A stretch of DNA of 64,000 nucleotides from Mesorhizobium sp. (GCA_004017535.1 SAJS01000008.1:62001-126000), one strand, 5' to 3'; counted from the first letter of the stretch, positions 18,030-26,600 are shown. The notes: generated from the sequence alone by a model not told the origin. Numbers and translations: made by a program.

Positions 18030-19016
18030 ATGCAACAGCGACAGCTCGGATCGTCGCCGGTGAAGGTATCGGAAATCGGCCTCGGGACTTGGGGCATGTC
18101 CGGCGCGTTTTGGGGCGCGGCTGACGACGAAGAGTCGATCCGGGTGATCAGACGCGCGCTTGATCTCGGCATCACGCTGATCGACACGGCCGAAGCCTAT
18201 GGACACGGCCATGCCGAGGAGGTCGTCGGACAGGCGCTGGCCGGCCGCCGCGACAAGGCCGTGATCGCGACCAAGGTCGCGCCCAATCATCTCGAACCCG
18301 CCGCGATCGAGGCGGCGCTCGACGGTTCGCTGAAGCGCATGCGGACGGACCATGTCGACGTCTATTTCGTCCACTGGCCGAACTCGGATTTTCCGATCGG
18401 TCCGACCATGGAGATGATGGAGCGGCTGCGCGCGTCAGGGCGGATCAAGGCGGTCGGCGTCTCGAATTTCAGCATCGCCGACATGGACAGCGCCCGTCAG
18501 CACGGCGTCATCGACGTGCTGCAGCCGCCCTACAACATGCTGTGGCGCGAGGTTGAAGCCGAGACGCTGCCCTATTGCCGCAAGCACAATATTGGCGTCA
18601 TGCCTTACAGCGGTCTCGCCCAAGGACTGCTCACCGGCACGCTGTCAACGGACACCAAGTTCGTCGAGGGCGATGAGCGGCGCACGACGGTGCTGTTCCA
18701 GCCGGGCACCTATGAGCGGGCGGTGAACGCCGTCGACATGCTCAAGCCGATCGCGGCGCGCTACGGCAAGACGGTTCCGCAGCTTGCGATACAGTGGCTC
18801 ACCAGCCGGCCAGGCGTCAGTTCGCCGCTGGTCGGCGCCCGCACCGTCAAGGAGCTGGAGGAGAACGTCGAGAGCGCCGGCTGGACGATTTCCGACGCGG
18901 ACATCGCCGCCATCGACAGGATCACCGCCCCGGTCTGGGCGGAAATCAAGGACAAGGGCGACATGTTCGGTTTCCGTGCACGCCAGCGCCAAGAACAACA
19001 AGCGAAGAGAGCTTAG
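18030..19016 (+). CDS. aldo/keto reductase
   Basis: A 328-residue AKR-fold NADP(H)-dependent oxidoreductase. The catalytic tetrad can be placed: Asp and Tyr in LIDTAEAYGHGHAEE, Lys in VIATKV, His in YFVHWPN. The late SSPLVGARTVKELEEN block is the cofactor-binding region. The start at 18030 has GGGAGGAACAGG upstream; a GTG at 18006 would add eight residues. It is divergent from the enolase-family gene across a 285-base region with two operator-like sites. A likely role is oxidation or reduction of the sugar that feeds the dehydratase; the closest named relatives are generic sugar AKRs. Confidence 0.92.
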   Translation: MQQRQLGSSPVKVSEIGLGTWGMSGAFWGAADDEESIRVIRRALDLGITLIDTAEAYGHGHAEEVVGQALAGRRDKAVIATKVAPNHLEPAAIEAALDGSLKRMRTDHVDVYFVHWPNSDFPIGPTMEMMERLRASGRIKAVGVSNFSIADMDSARQHGVIDVLQPPYNMLWREVEAETLPYCRKHNIGVMPYSGLAQGLLTGTLSTDTKFVEGDERRTTVLFQPGTYERAVNAVDMLKPIAARYGKTVPQLAIQWLTSRPGVSSPLVGARTVKELEENVESAGWTISDADIAAIDRITAPVWAEIKDKGDMFGFRARQRQEQQAKRA

Positions 19017-19057
19017 TTCACTTCTGCGGGATTGCTCACGTGTCCTCCCGGCACGCT

Positions 19058-19091
19058 GCGGCGCGGCCAGCGCAAATGCTGGCTGCGCCGC
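19058..19091. terminator. bidirectional terminator hairpin between convergent genes
   Basis: A 14-base stem with one mismatch (left arm GCGGCGCGGCCAGC) and a 6-base loop GCAAAT lies between the AKR and the convergent GntR gene. It is followed by TTCTTC on the plus strand. Position and strength fit a rho-independent-type terminator serving both genes. Confidence 0.7.
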
Positions 19092-19095
19092 TTCT

Positions 19096-19800
19096 TCAGC
19101 GCGGCAGGCCGACCGCAGTGGTTTTCTTGAGGTGCCGGCGCATCGCTTCCTCGGCCCGCTTTTCGTCGCGCGCCATGAGTGCCTCGTAGATCGCCCTGTG
19201 CATTTCGGTCGCGGAGGGCAGCGCATGGGGCATCTGGTTGCTGATGCGCCTGCTCGCCATCTGCCACCACCGGGACGAATACATGAAACGGTCGAGGATC
19301 CTGTTCTGCGCCGCCCGGCAAATCTCCATGTGGAAATCCAGGTCGAGCTTCAGATAGGTGTCGGGATTGTCCTCGCTGGCCGACATCGCCGCCAGCAAGG
19401 TGCCAAGGCGTTCGAGATTTTCCTTGGTCATGTGCTTGGCCGCGATGGCGGCGATGGCCGGTTCGATGATGATCCGCGTGGCGTGCGCTTCGGCCAGGAT
19501 CTCGCGCATCTGCTCGTGCGGCAGCCAGTCGATGAGCAATGGGCTGAGATAGTCCCACTCCTCGGCCGGACGCAGCACCACGCGCCGCCCTTGAGCGATC
19601 TCGATCATATCCAGCGACGCCAGGATCTTCAGCGCCTCCCGCGCGACTGCGCGCGAGACTCCGAATTCCTGCAGGATCTGCTGTTCCGACGGCCCCTGGG
19701 CGCCCGCGACACCGCTGCCGGCGATGCGCCGCGCCAGCACGCCCGCCACCTGCTTGGGCAAAGTTTGAAGCTTGACCTCGACGGTATCCATCACTAACAT
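19096..19800 (-). CDS. GntR-family regulator (FadR subfamily, FCD domain)
   Basis: 234 residues. The N-terminal winged helix covers about residues 10-80 (SEQQILQEFGVSRAVAREALKIL), then an FCD helical domain with likely metal ligands in LDLDFHMEICRAA and ATEMHRAIYEAL. An ATG at 19791 (MDTVEV) is an equally possible start. Its own promoter region carries operator-like site C, which overlaps the -10, so it is probably autoregulated. Matching sites before the enolase-family and AKR genes suggest it is the local repressor of this block, probably released by a sugar acid or keto-deoxy intermediate. Confidence 0.92.
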   Translation of the reverse strand: MLVMDTVEVKLQTLPKQVAGVLARRIAGSGVAGAQGPSEQQILQEFGVSRAVAREALKILASLDMIEIAQGRRVVLRPAEEWDYLSPLLIDWLPHEQMREILAEAHATRIIIEPAIAAIAAKHMTKENLERLGTLLAAMSASEDNPDTYLKLDLDFHMEICRAAQNRILDRFMYSSRWWQMASRRISNQMPHALPSATEMHRAIYEALMARDEKRAEEAMRRHLKKTTAVGLPR

Positions 19801-19803
19801 CCA

Positions 19804-19847
19804 CTTGTCTGATAAGCTTATAGGCTGATAGCTAGATATGCAGTCAA
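19804..19847 (-). promoter_or_regulatory. promoter and operator-like site C of the GntR gene
   Basis: On the minus strand, -35 TTGACT (19842-19847) and -10 CTATAA (19818-19823) are 18 bases apart. Operator-like site C (19804-19824), beginning CTTGTCTGATAAG on the plus strand, covers the -10 and predicted start of transcription. This is a classical layout for autorepression. Confidence 0.5.
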
Positions 19848-20140
19848 CTTATCTCATAAAAACGCTCACTAGCCTATAACACGGCCGGCGGGAAGGGAGC
19901 ATCGAGCGGTGTCCAGCCGCCATTCCCCGTTGCCGCCGTCCGAGATCACGATCGATACGCCTGCGCAACCGAGCGAGGCGTGTTGGAGCGCAAGTGCCGA
20001 TCACCCGGAGGCTCGCAAGCGTCGTTCGGGAACCAATCCACGCAGTCTGGCGGCGGGAGGAGCACGCCGCTGGCTGCCGAGGCTGAAAGTCGTCGGCCGT
20101 CCCTGGATGGACCGACCAGTCAAACCAGGAGGAGATTGTG
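19825..20140. other. intergenic region before the second CUT1 operon
   Basis: No gene is supported here. The left 50 bases are AT-rich and hold a weaker operator-like copy (CTTATCTCATAA from 19848). The remaining 250 bases are GC-rich and translate only into an Arg/Pro/Ser-rich frame with no family features. AGGAGG at 20128-20133 is the ribosome site of the binding-protein gene. The promoter of the ABC operon should be in the AT-rich part. Confidence 0.5.
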
Positions 20141-21421
20141 ATGTCCGGAACCTTATCGAGACGTAAATTCCTTGCCGCGAGCGCGGCAGTGACGGCCGGC
20201 TCGCTTGCCGCGCCGTGGGTTGCCAGGGCAGACGCCAAAGAGATCACCGCATTGCTGATCACGGGCGGCCCGCTCTATCCCAAATACTGGGAGAAAATCG
20301 TTCAGGATTTCACCGCCAAGACCGGCATCAAGGTTCGCTACGACCTCCTGGAATTCACGCCCTTGACGGCGAAGGTGGTCACGCTGAGCGCGGCGCGATC
20401 AAGCCAGTACGACGTCTACAGCACCCACACGGCGCAGATCGATTCCTACTTCAACCATTTCGCGCCGCTGAACAGCTATTTTAGCGACTCCGAGCTGGCG
20501 GACTTCTATCCGGTCGCGGTCAAATACCTGCGCGATCCCAAGACCGGAAATCTGGCGGCGATTCCGCGCAACATGGATGCGCGCGTTCAGTATTACCGCA
20601 GCGACATCTATCAGGAAAAAGGCCTCAAGCCGGCCGAAACCTGGGAAGAACTCGTCGATGTCGGCCTGAAACTCACCGGCAATGGTCACTATGGCCTTGT
20701 CGTGCCGGGGCAGGGCGATCCGGCGCAACGCACCTTCAGTGATCTTCTCTGGCAGGCAGGCGGCGACTGGGTCGACCAGGCCAACAAGCCGGCCTTCAAT
20801 TCAGAAGCCGGCATCAAGGCGCTCACCTTCTATCGCGATCTGATCCAGAAGCACAAAATCGTGCCGCCCGACGCCGTTGGCTATCAATGGAACGAGAACT
20901 CGACCGAATTCTCGTCCGGCACGGTCTATGCCACTTTCGATTGGCCGGGTGCCTTCGCCACTCTGTCCAATCCGGAAACCTCGCGCGTCGTCGGCAAATG
21001 GTCGACAGCGCCCTATGTGCGGGACAAGGCGGCGATCTCATGCGCCATCTCGCATGCCATGGCACTGAACGGCCAGTCCGGACGCAAGGAACCCGCCGTC
21101 GAGTTCATCAAATACACGGTCAGTAAGGACGCCCAGCGGCTGCAGTTCGACCAGTTCACCAACTTCCCGAGCAGCCATAGCCTGGCCAAGGAAGTGATTG
21201 CCGCGGCGAAGGGCCCGCAGGCCACATGGCTCCAGCAGCTCGAGACGACGATCGCCAACGGCAAGGAATGGCCCAAGCTTGCCGGCTTCTCGAAGGTCTG
21301 CACCTTGATGTTCTCGGCCATCGAGCAAGCCCTGTCCGATCAGGCTTCGCCCGCCGACTCGCTTAACCAGGCTGCGACCGAGGCGGAGGACATCATGCGC
21401 CGGGCCGGGGCCTACGATTGA
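20141..21421 (+). CDS. CUT1 ABC transporter substrate-binding protein, Tat-type signal
   Basis: A 426-residue extracellular solute-binding protein of the sugar (MalE-like) family. The N-terminus SRRKFLAASAAVTAG is a twin-arginine signal, with likely cleavage after ARA near residue 30. AGGAGG lies 7 bases before the ATG at 20141. Family features include ITALLITGGPLYPKYWEKIV at the mature start and EFSSGTVYATFDWPGAF in the second half. It heads an operon with two permeases, an RraA-like protein and an ATPase. The Tat signal implies export after folding in the cytoplasm. Ligand unknown. Confidence 0.93.
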   Translation: MSGTLSRRKFLAASAAVTAGSLAAPWVARADAKEITALLITGGPLYPKYWEKIVQDFTAKTGIKVRYDLLEFTPLTAKVVTLSAARSSQYDVYSTHTAQIDSYFNHFAPLNSYFSDSELADFYPVAVKYLRDPKTGNLAAIPRNMDARVQYYRSDIYQEKGLKPAETWEELVDVGLKLTGNGHYGLVVPGQGDPAQRTFSDLLWQAGGDWVDQANKPAFNSEAGIKALTFYRDLIQKHKIVPPDAVGYQWNENSTEFSSGTVYATFDWPGAFATLSNPETSRVVGKWSTAPYVRDKAAISCAISHAMALNGQSGRKEPAVEFIKYTVSKDAQRLQFDQFTNFPSSHSLAKEVIAAAKGPQATWLQQLETTIANGKEWPKLAGFSKVCTLMFSAIEQALSDQASPADSLNQAATEAEDIMRRAGAYD

Positions 21422-21423
21422 GC

Positions 21424-22347
21424 ATGGCGCCCGTTGCGCAGACGCGGGTGTCAGGGCGCCGGCGACGTTCGCCGCTGCCCTACACCTGGCAGAGAGGATA
21501 CCTGCTGGCCAGCCCGGCGCTTCTCGTCATGCTGGCCATCCTCATCTATCCGCTCGGATACTCCTTCATCATGAGCTTCTTCCGCTGGGACCTGAGCGGC
21601 TCGGCGCCATTCATCGGAACGGGAAACTACACCGACGAGCTTTTCGGCCGCCAGTTCAACCAGGCGCTGCGGAACCAGGCCATTTTCAGCGTCGTTTCCA
21701 TCACGATCGAAGTGGTGGCCGGCATGGCGATCGCGGTGCTCGTCAACGGCAAACTGCGCGGCATGCGCCTTGCACGCACCTTGCTTCTGGTCCCGCCGAT
21801 GATAGCGCCCGCCGTCGTGGGGCTCAACTTCCGCTGGCTGTTCAACACCCAGTACGGGCTGGTCGATGCCCTGCTGCGCATGTTCAACCTGCCTGACATT
21901 CCCTGGCTCACCCATCCGGCCTGGGCGCTCGTCTCCGTGATCGTCGCCGATGTCTGGCAGAACACGCCGCTGATGGTGCTCCTGTTCCTTGCCGGCCTGC
22001 AATCCCTGCCGCAGGAGCCTCTCGAGGCGGCCACAGTGGACGGCGCCACGCCATGGCAGCGCTTCTGGCACATCGTGCTGCCGCTGATGCGTCCGGTCAT
22101 CATGATCGCGCTGATGCTGCGCATCATCGACACGTTCCGCACCTTCGACGTTGTCTGGCTCATGACGCAAGGAGGACCGGGCGGCGCCACCAACCTGCTC
22201 ACGGTCTATTCCTACCTGCTGGCGTTTCAGGCGGTGGATTTCGGACACGCGGCGGCGGTCTCCTACATCGCGCTGGGCATGTCACTGTTCGTGCTCGGTC
22301 TGCTCTACGGAGTGCCGTGGCTCATTGCGAAACGGAGGGCGATATGA
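21424..22347 (+). CDS. CUT1 sugar ABC transporter permease (MalF/UgpA-like)
   Basis: About 307 residues with six membrane segments (first near residues 25-48, LLASPALLVMLAILIYPLGYSF) and the EAA loop LEAATVDGATPWQRFWHIVLP that contacts the ATPase. The start at ATG 21424 lies just after the binding-protein stop; a TTG at 21418 is an alternative. Its stop overlaps the next permease start (ATGA). It is the first subunit of the second CUT1 channel in this window. Confidence 0.93.
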   Translation: MAPVAQTRVSGRRRRSPLPYTWQRGYLLASPALLVMLAILIYPLGYSFIMSFFRWDLSGSAPFIGTGNYTDELFGRQFNQALRNQAIFSVVSITIEVVAGMAIAVLVNGKLRGMRLARTLLLVPPMIAPAVVGLNFRWLFNTQYGLVDALLRMFNLPDIPWLTHPAWALVSVIVADVWQNTPLMVLLFLAGLQSLPQEPLEAATVDGATPWQRFWHIVLPLMRPVIMIALMLRIIDTFRTFDVVWLMTQGGPGGATNLLTVYSYLLAFQAVDFGHAAAVSYIALGMSLFVLGLLYGVPWLIAKRRAI

Positions 22348-23222
22348 CCGAAGCCGTCATCGTCGGCGCACGTTCCATGCCAAAGCGCCGGCGCCGCCGG
22401 TTCACGGCGGCGATCGCAGGTCAGTATGTGGCGCTGGTCCTGACAGTCGCGCTCACCGTCTTTCCGCTGGTGTGGCTGTTCCTGACCTCGATCCGCAGCT
22501 CGGCCGACATCTTCTCGGTTCCGGTGCACATCATCCCCGAGACCGCGACGCTGACGCAGTATGTCGCGGTCTTCGCCCAGTACGACACGATGGGCTATGT
22601 CTGGAACACCGTCATCGTCTCGGTGGCGACGGTCGTCCTCGTCCATCTGCTGGCCATACCCTGCGCCTATGCGCTGTCGCGCTTCAGGATGCCGGGCGCC
22701 ATGCTGATCTTCGGGCTGCTTTTGATCATGCGCATGATCCCGGTCATCGCGCTTGCCATCCCGCTCTTCGCCGTGTTCGCCGCCATGGGGCTGCTTGACA
22801 CCGTCTGGGCGCTGATTCTCAGCCATACCGCGGCCAAGCTGCCCGTCGCCATCTGGCTGCTTCTGGGCTTCATCCAGGATGTGCCGAAGGAGATCGAGGA
22901 GGCCGCCCAGTCGGACGGCGCCGGCACCGTGCGCACGCTGGTCCAGATCGTGGCGCCGCTGATTGCGCCGGGCATCGGCGCCAGCGCCGTGATCACCTTC
23001 CTCTTCACATGGAACGACCTCTTGCTCGCCTTGACCCTGACTTCGAGCAAGGCGGCGCAGACGCTGCCCGTCGGGCTCACCAATTTCGTCTCGCAGTACG
23101 GCATCGACTGGGGCGCCATGTCGGCCGCCGGCGTGCTCATGGTCATCCCGACCTTGGTGTTCGTCTGGTTCGCCCAGGGGCTGCTGGTCAAAGGCCTGAC
23201 GACTGGTGCGGTTCGCGGTTGA
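22344..23222 (+). CDS. CUT1 sugar ABC transporter permease (MalG-like)
   Basis: 292 residues, six membrane segments and the EAA loop EEAAQSDGAGTVRTLVQIVAP. The start at 22344 overlaps the upstream stop by four bases and follows GGAGGG; the much longer frame from 22053 runs through the upstream permease and is rejected. The N-terminus has a basic patch (PKRRRRRF) before the first membrane segment, consistent with the positive-inside rule. It forms the channel with the permease at 21424-22347. Confidence 0.93.
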   Translation: MTEAVIVGARSMPKRRRRRFTAAIAGQYVALVLTVALTVFPLVWLFLTSIRSSADIFSVPVHIIPETATLTQYVAVFAQYDTMGYVWNTVIVSVATVVLVHLLAIPCAYALSRFRMPGAMLIFGLLLIMRMIPVIALAIPLFAVFAAMGLLDTVWALILSHTAAKLPVAIWLLLGFIQDVPKEIEEAAQSDGAGTVRTLVQIVAPLIAPGIGASAVITFLFTWNDLLLALTLTSSKAAQTLPVGLTNFVSQYGIDWGAMSAAGVLMVIPTLVFVWFAQGLLVKGLTTGAVRG

Positions 23223-23299
23223 ACGGCTGGAACGATGGTTGAACGCAACTGAGTGACGATTGGCGAGGTTCGCACCTCGCCGCGCATTGGAGGAACGGA

Positions 23300-24055
23300 A
23301 TGCAAGCTGACCAGATACCGGCGATACAGGACATTTCTCGGCCGCCACGAGAATTGGTCGACGCGCTGGCGGCGATCGGTTCGGCGACGCTGGCCAGCGA
23401 ACTCTACCACAAGATGGGCATTCGCGACCCGCAGATCCGCGGGCCGCGTCCCTTGCGTTCCGGCAGCGCGGCGGCAGGGCCAGCCCTCACGCTCCAGTGC
23501 ATGCCGAAGCGCGAGGATCTTTACAACGAGACGGAGTATGAGGAGCCGGAGCGGCAACTGCACCGTCACGTGCTTTATCCCACCCAGCCCGGCGACATGG
23601 TGGTGGTCGACGCCCGCGGCGATCTGGGCAGCGGCATCTTCGGCGAGATGATGCTGACCTATTTCGCCGGGCGTGGCGGCGCCGGCGTCGTCGTCGACGG
23701 CTGCATTCGCGATTCCGCCCAGGCGGCAGCGCTCGATATCGGCATCTGGGTGAGGGGCGTCACCCCGAATTTCCACGCCCAGACCAACATCGTCCCCTTT
23801 GCCGTCAACATTCCGATCGCCTGCTCGAACGTGCTGGTAATCCCCGGCGACATCATCGTCGCCGACGACGATGGCGTGGTCGTCGTGCCGGTCGCCCTTG
23901 CCCCCAAATTGGTCGAGCTCGCCGGCGCGCATATCGAGTGGGAGGAGTTTTCGCGCGCGCGGCTCGCGCAAGGAGGAGACCTGCGGAAATATTATCCGTT
24001 GAGCCCCGAGGGCGAGGCCGAATACCGCGCATGGCGGCAGGCCCAAGGAAAATGA
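23300..24055 (+). CDS. RraA-like protein, probable 4-hydroxy-2-oxoacid-type aldolase (second copy)
   Basis: 251 residues of the RraA/HMG-aldolase fold. GEMMLTYFAGRG followed by VDGCIRD gives the Arg-Asp pair expected for substrate and Mg2+ binding, then PGDIIVADDDG. It aligns nearly throughout with the protein at 3814-4548, including LHRHVLY, GDMVVVDARGD and the tail WEEFSR...YYPL. It sits between permease and ATPase genes of the second CUT1 operon, so its expression is tied to uptake. I infer retro-aldol cleavage of a 2-keto-3-deoxy acid or related 4-hydroxy-2-oxoacid; decarboxylation of an oxoacid is the alternative. Confidence 0.85.
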   Translation: MQADQIPAIQDISRPPRELVDALAAIGSATLASELYHKMGIRDPQIRGPRPLRSGSAAAGPALTLQCMPKREDLYNETEYEEPERQLHRHVLYPTQPGDMVVVDARGDLGSGIFGEMMLTYFAGRGGAGVVVDGCIRDSAQAAALDIGIWVRGVTPNFHAQTNIVPFAVNIPIACSNVLVIPGDIIVADDDGVVVVPVALAPKLVELAGAHIEWEEFSRARLAQGGDLRKYYPLSPEGEAEYRAWRQAQGK

Positions 24056-24081
24056 GCCGCGCCGGTACGGGAGAAGAATAG

Positions 24082-25158
24082 GTGTCCGCAATCGAGATAG
24101 AACAGCTCGGCAAGAGCTTCGGCGTGGTGGAAGTTCTGCGCGACGTCAACATCGAAATCGCCAGCGGCGAGTTCGTGGTCCTTGTCGGTCCGTCGGGCTG
24201 CGGCAAGTCAACGCTCCTGCGCATCATCGCGGGGCTCGAAGAGCATACGACTGGTGAGATCCGCATCGGCGGGCGCGTCGTCGACGAGATGCCCGCCAAG
24301 TCGCGCGACATAGCGATGGTCTTCCAGAGCTACGCCCTCTATCCGCATATGAGCGTGGCCGACAATATGAGCTTCGCGCTTCGGCTGGCCAAAGTTCCCA
24401 GGGAGGAGATCGTCTCCAGGGTGAAGGCGGCTGCCGAAATCCTCGGTCTGCAGGACCTGCTTGGCCGCATGCCGCGTCAGCTGTCCGGCGGCCAGCGCCA
24501 GCGTGTCGCCATGGGGCGCGCGATTGTGCGCGCGCCCTCGGCCTTCCTGTTCGACGAGCCGCTCAGCAATCTCGACGCCAAGCTGCGCGTGAAGATGCGT
24601 GCCGAGATCAAGAAGCTGCACCAGCGGCTCGGCCGCACCAGCATCTACGTCACGCATGACCAGACCGAGGCGATGACGCTCGCCGACCGCATCGTGGTCC
24701 TGAACAAGGGCCGAATCGAACAGATCGGCACCCCTTCCGAACTCTACGAGAAACCGGCCAATCTGTTCGTCGCGGGCTTTATCGGCTCCCCGGAAATGAA
24801 TCTCATCGAAGGTCGCATCGACAACGGCGCGTTCGAAGCCGGTTCAGGCCTTCGCCTGCCATTGCCCAAAGGTCTGGAGTTCCACGGCGCACAAGAGGTG
24901 ATTTACGGGATACGTCCCCAGCACATCATCGTCGGGGGCGATCACGCGAGGGCAAACGTCCAGGTGGTGGAGCCGACAGGAGAGGCTCAGGAACTGACGT
25001 TGAGGACAAGCGGGGTCGAGTTCGTGGCCGAAGTTCGGGATCAGCCGCCGTTCAAGCGCGATCAAGAGGTTGGGTTGGAGGTGATGGTTTCGAAGGTCCA
25101 TCTATTCGACGCGCGAAGCGGCATGAGGATAAATCGGGACGAACTCGTCAGAGGGTAG
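24082..25158 (+). CDS. CUT1 sugar ABC transporter ATP-binding protein (UgpC/MsmK type)
   Basis: A 358-residue ATPase starting at GTG 24082 after GGGAGAAGAA. Walker A is GPSGCGKSTLLRIIAG, the signature is LSGGQRQRVAMGRA, and Walker B is [15 protein letters not shown] with its catalytic Glu; the switch His is in YVTHDQTEA. The C-terminal TOBE-type domain is present and the length is normal. It is the last gene of the second CUT1 operon. A degraded MaoC-like pseudogene abuts its 3' end on the opposite strand. Confidence 0.95.
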   Translation: MSAIEIEQLGKSFGVVEVLRDVNIEIASGEFVVLVGPSGCGKSTLLRIIAGLEEHTTGEIRIGGRVVDEMPAKSRDIAMVFQSYALYPHMSVADNMSFALRLAKVPREEIVSRVKAAAEILGLQDLLGRMPRQLSGGQRQRVAMGRAIVRAPSAFLFDEPLSNLDAKLRVKMRAEIKKLHQRLGRTSIYVTHDQTEAMTLADRIVVLNKGRIEQIGTPSELYEKPANLFVAGFIGSPEMNLIEGRIDNGAFEAGSGLRLPLPKGLEFHGAQEVIYGIRPQHIIVGGDHARANVQVVEPTGEAQELTLRTSGVEFVAEVRDQPPFKRDQEVGLEVMVSKVHLFDARSGMRINRDELVRG

Positions 25159-25164
25159 GTGGAA

Positions 25165-25443
25165 CTGCTCGCCCCGCCCGGAATCGGGCGACGCCATTGT
25201 TCTTCAGACCATCGACAAGAGACAGCACAAGCAGGCCATGCGCCACGCGCGCCGCCGAAGCCGTGCCGAAGCGCGGCCTCGTCGCTCATGTGGATTTCGA
25301 ACCGGTCACGGGTCTTTCCGCGAACGCCTCTATGACGGCCGCCGTCACGTCCCTGGAGGGCGTTTCGAAATGATCGCCGACCTCGACTCTTCGTAGCTTA
25401 GCTCGAAGTCGGTGAGCGGTTTCCCTGGCGCGTCGGCGCTCAT
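25165..25443 (-). pseudogene. frameshifted, 3'-truncated MaoC-like dehydratase remnant
   Basis: Reading the minus strand from an ATG at 25443, the first frame gives MSADAPGKPLTDFELSYEE, then loses the family. Shifting frame restores VEVGDHFETPSRDVTAAVIEAFAE, a second shift gives FEIHMSDEAALRHGFGG, and a third gives RVAHGLLVLSLVDGLKN. Placed end to end these are the N-terminal half of a MaoC/hot-dog dehydratase; the second half is missing at the ATPase gene end. At least three frameshifts and a truncation mean it is dead. Its ATG overlaps the AKR stop (ATGA), so it was once translationally coupled to that gene and likely supplied a hydratase step to the TetR-linked pathway. Confidence 0.75.
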
Positions 25444-26456
25444 GCCGGCACCGGAGCATCCTCTCGCAACAGCCCGTTCTTCTTGAGGTCTCGCCAGAAC
25501 TCGCCAGGGATCGGGTAACTGAACCAGGCCAGGTTCTGTTCGAGTTGCTGGACGGTACGGGTGCCGGCGCAGAAGGAGGGGATAGCAGGGTGCGCCACCA
25601 CGAACTGCAAGGCGGCGGCCGGCAGCGGCACGCCATGCGCGCGGCAGACCTCCTCGATCCTTGCCACTTTCTCCATGACGGGCTTTGGCGCCGGTGAATA
25701 ATTGTACTTCGCGCCGGGAACGGCGCCCGTGGCCAGGATGCCGGAATTGAAGCCTCCGCCGACCAGCACCGCCGCGCCGCGCTCGACGCAAAGCGGCAGG
25801 AACTCGTCGAGGGCTTCCTGTTCGAGCAGCGTATAGCGGCCCGCCAGCAGGAAGCAGTCGAAGTCGCGCTGCTTCAGCGCCTCGTGGCAAACCTGCCATT
25901 CGTTGACCCCAACGCCGATCGCCTTCACGACGCCTTCCGAACGCAGCTGCTCCAACGCCCGCCAGCAGCCATCCATCGCCTGCCGGAAGACCTCCGGCTG
26001 CTCGTCGCCACGGGTGAACCGATCGATGTCATGGATGAACAGCATGTCGATGTGTTCAAGCGCCAGTCGCTGCAGCGAATCCTCGAACGACCGCATTGTG
26101 CCGTCGTAGGAGTAATCGAAATTCATGGTGTTCGGCGCGGCATTCGACCACGGCGCGAAGTCGATCTCGGAGCGTTTCGCGGGCTTCAGCAGCCGGCCCA
26201 CCTTGCTGGCGAGGACGAACTCGTCGCGCTTCTTCCAGCGCAGCGAATGCCCGGCCCGCAGTTCGGAAAGGCCGTGGCCGTACATCGGCGCCGTGTCGTA
26301 GAAACGTATGCCCGCGTCCCATGCGGTCTGAATCATGGCATCCGCGGTCTGCTCGTCTATGGGCTGAAGGAAATTGCCGATAGGAGCGGTTCCGAACGCG
26401 AAGGCCGTAACGTTGAGGCCGGACCGGCCGAATACGCGCTTGTCAGATGGCTTCAT
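25440..26456 (-). CDS. aldo/keto reductase (D-threo-aldose 1-dehydrogenase-like)
   Basis: 338 residues, AKR fold. The tetrad is Asp/Tyr in FYDTAPMYGHGLSE, Lys in VLASKV and His in LFIHDID. The order of features and the SNAAPNTMNFDYSYDGTMRSFE segment fit the subgroup containing D-threo-aldose (L-fucose) dehydrogenases and pyridoxal 4-dehydrogenases, which oxidise a sugar or aldehyde to a lactone with NAD. A 7-2-7 operator-like repeat lies 15 bases before its start (26471-26486), divergent from the acyl-CoA dehydrogenase, so it belongs to the TetR-linked cluster. Substrate not assignable. Confidence 0.9.
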   Translation of the reverse strand: MKPSDKRVFGRSGLNVTAFAFGTAPIGNFLQPIDEQTADAMIQTAWDAGIRFYDTAPMYGHGLSELRAGHSLRWKKRDEFVLASKVGRLLKPAKRSEIDFAPWSNAAPNTMNFDYSYDGTMRSFEDSLQRLALEHIDMLFIHDIDRFTRGDEQPEVFRQAMDGCWRALEQLRSEGVVKAIGVGVNEWQVCHEALKQRDFDCFLLAGRYTLLEQEALDEFLPLCVERGAAVLVGGGFNSGILATGAVPGAKYNYSPAPKPVMEKVARIEEVCRAHGVPLPAAALQFVVAHPAIPSFCAGTRTVQQLEQNLAWFSYPIPGEFWRDLKKNGLLREDAPVPA

Positions 26457-26470
26457 GATATCCTCCCTTA

Positions 26471-26486
26471 GTAACCATCTAGTTAT
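26471..26486. promoter_or_regulatory. TetR-type operator-like repeat, copy 1
   Basis: GTAACCA-TC-TAGTTAT is an imperfect copy of the 7-2-7 inverted repeat, 15 bases upstream of the AKR start. A partial TAGTTA repeat follows directly. See the perfect copy at 26585. Confidence 0.6.
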
Positions 26487-26584
26487 TTCTAGTTAAGTTC
26501 GACCGAGGCCGCAAGCACTTGTAACGGCAACGCATGGCGATGCGAAGTCCGCCGCTTGACGCCGCCGACGATTCCAGCGTAGGA

Positions 26585-26600
26585 GTAACTAGATAGTTAC
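26585..26600. promoter_or_regulatory. TetR-type operator-like repeat, copy 2 (perfect)
   Basis: GTAACTA-GA-TAGTTAC is a perfect 7-base inverted repeat with a 2-base spacer, 15 bases upstream of the acyl-CoA dehydrogenase start. Together with copy 1 it brackets the divergent promoter region of the AKR and acyl-CoA dehydrogenase operons. Size and symmetry are typical of a TetR dimer site. Confidence 0.7.

Noticed and set aside
19909-20166. 85-codon frame upstream of the second CUT1 operon
   Set aside because: It is low-complexity, without a ribosome site or family features, and overlaps the true binding-protein start.
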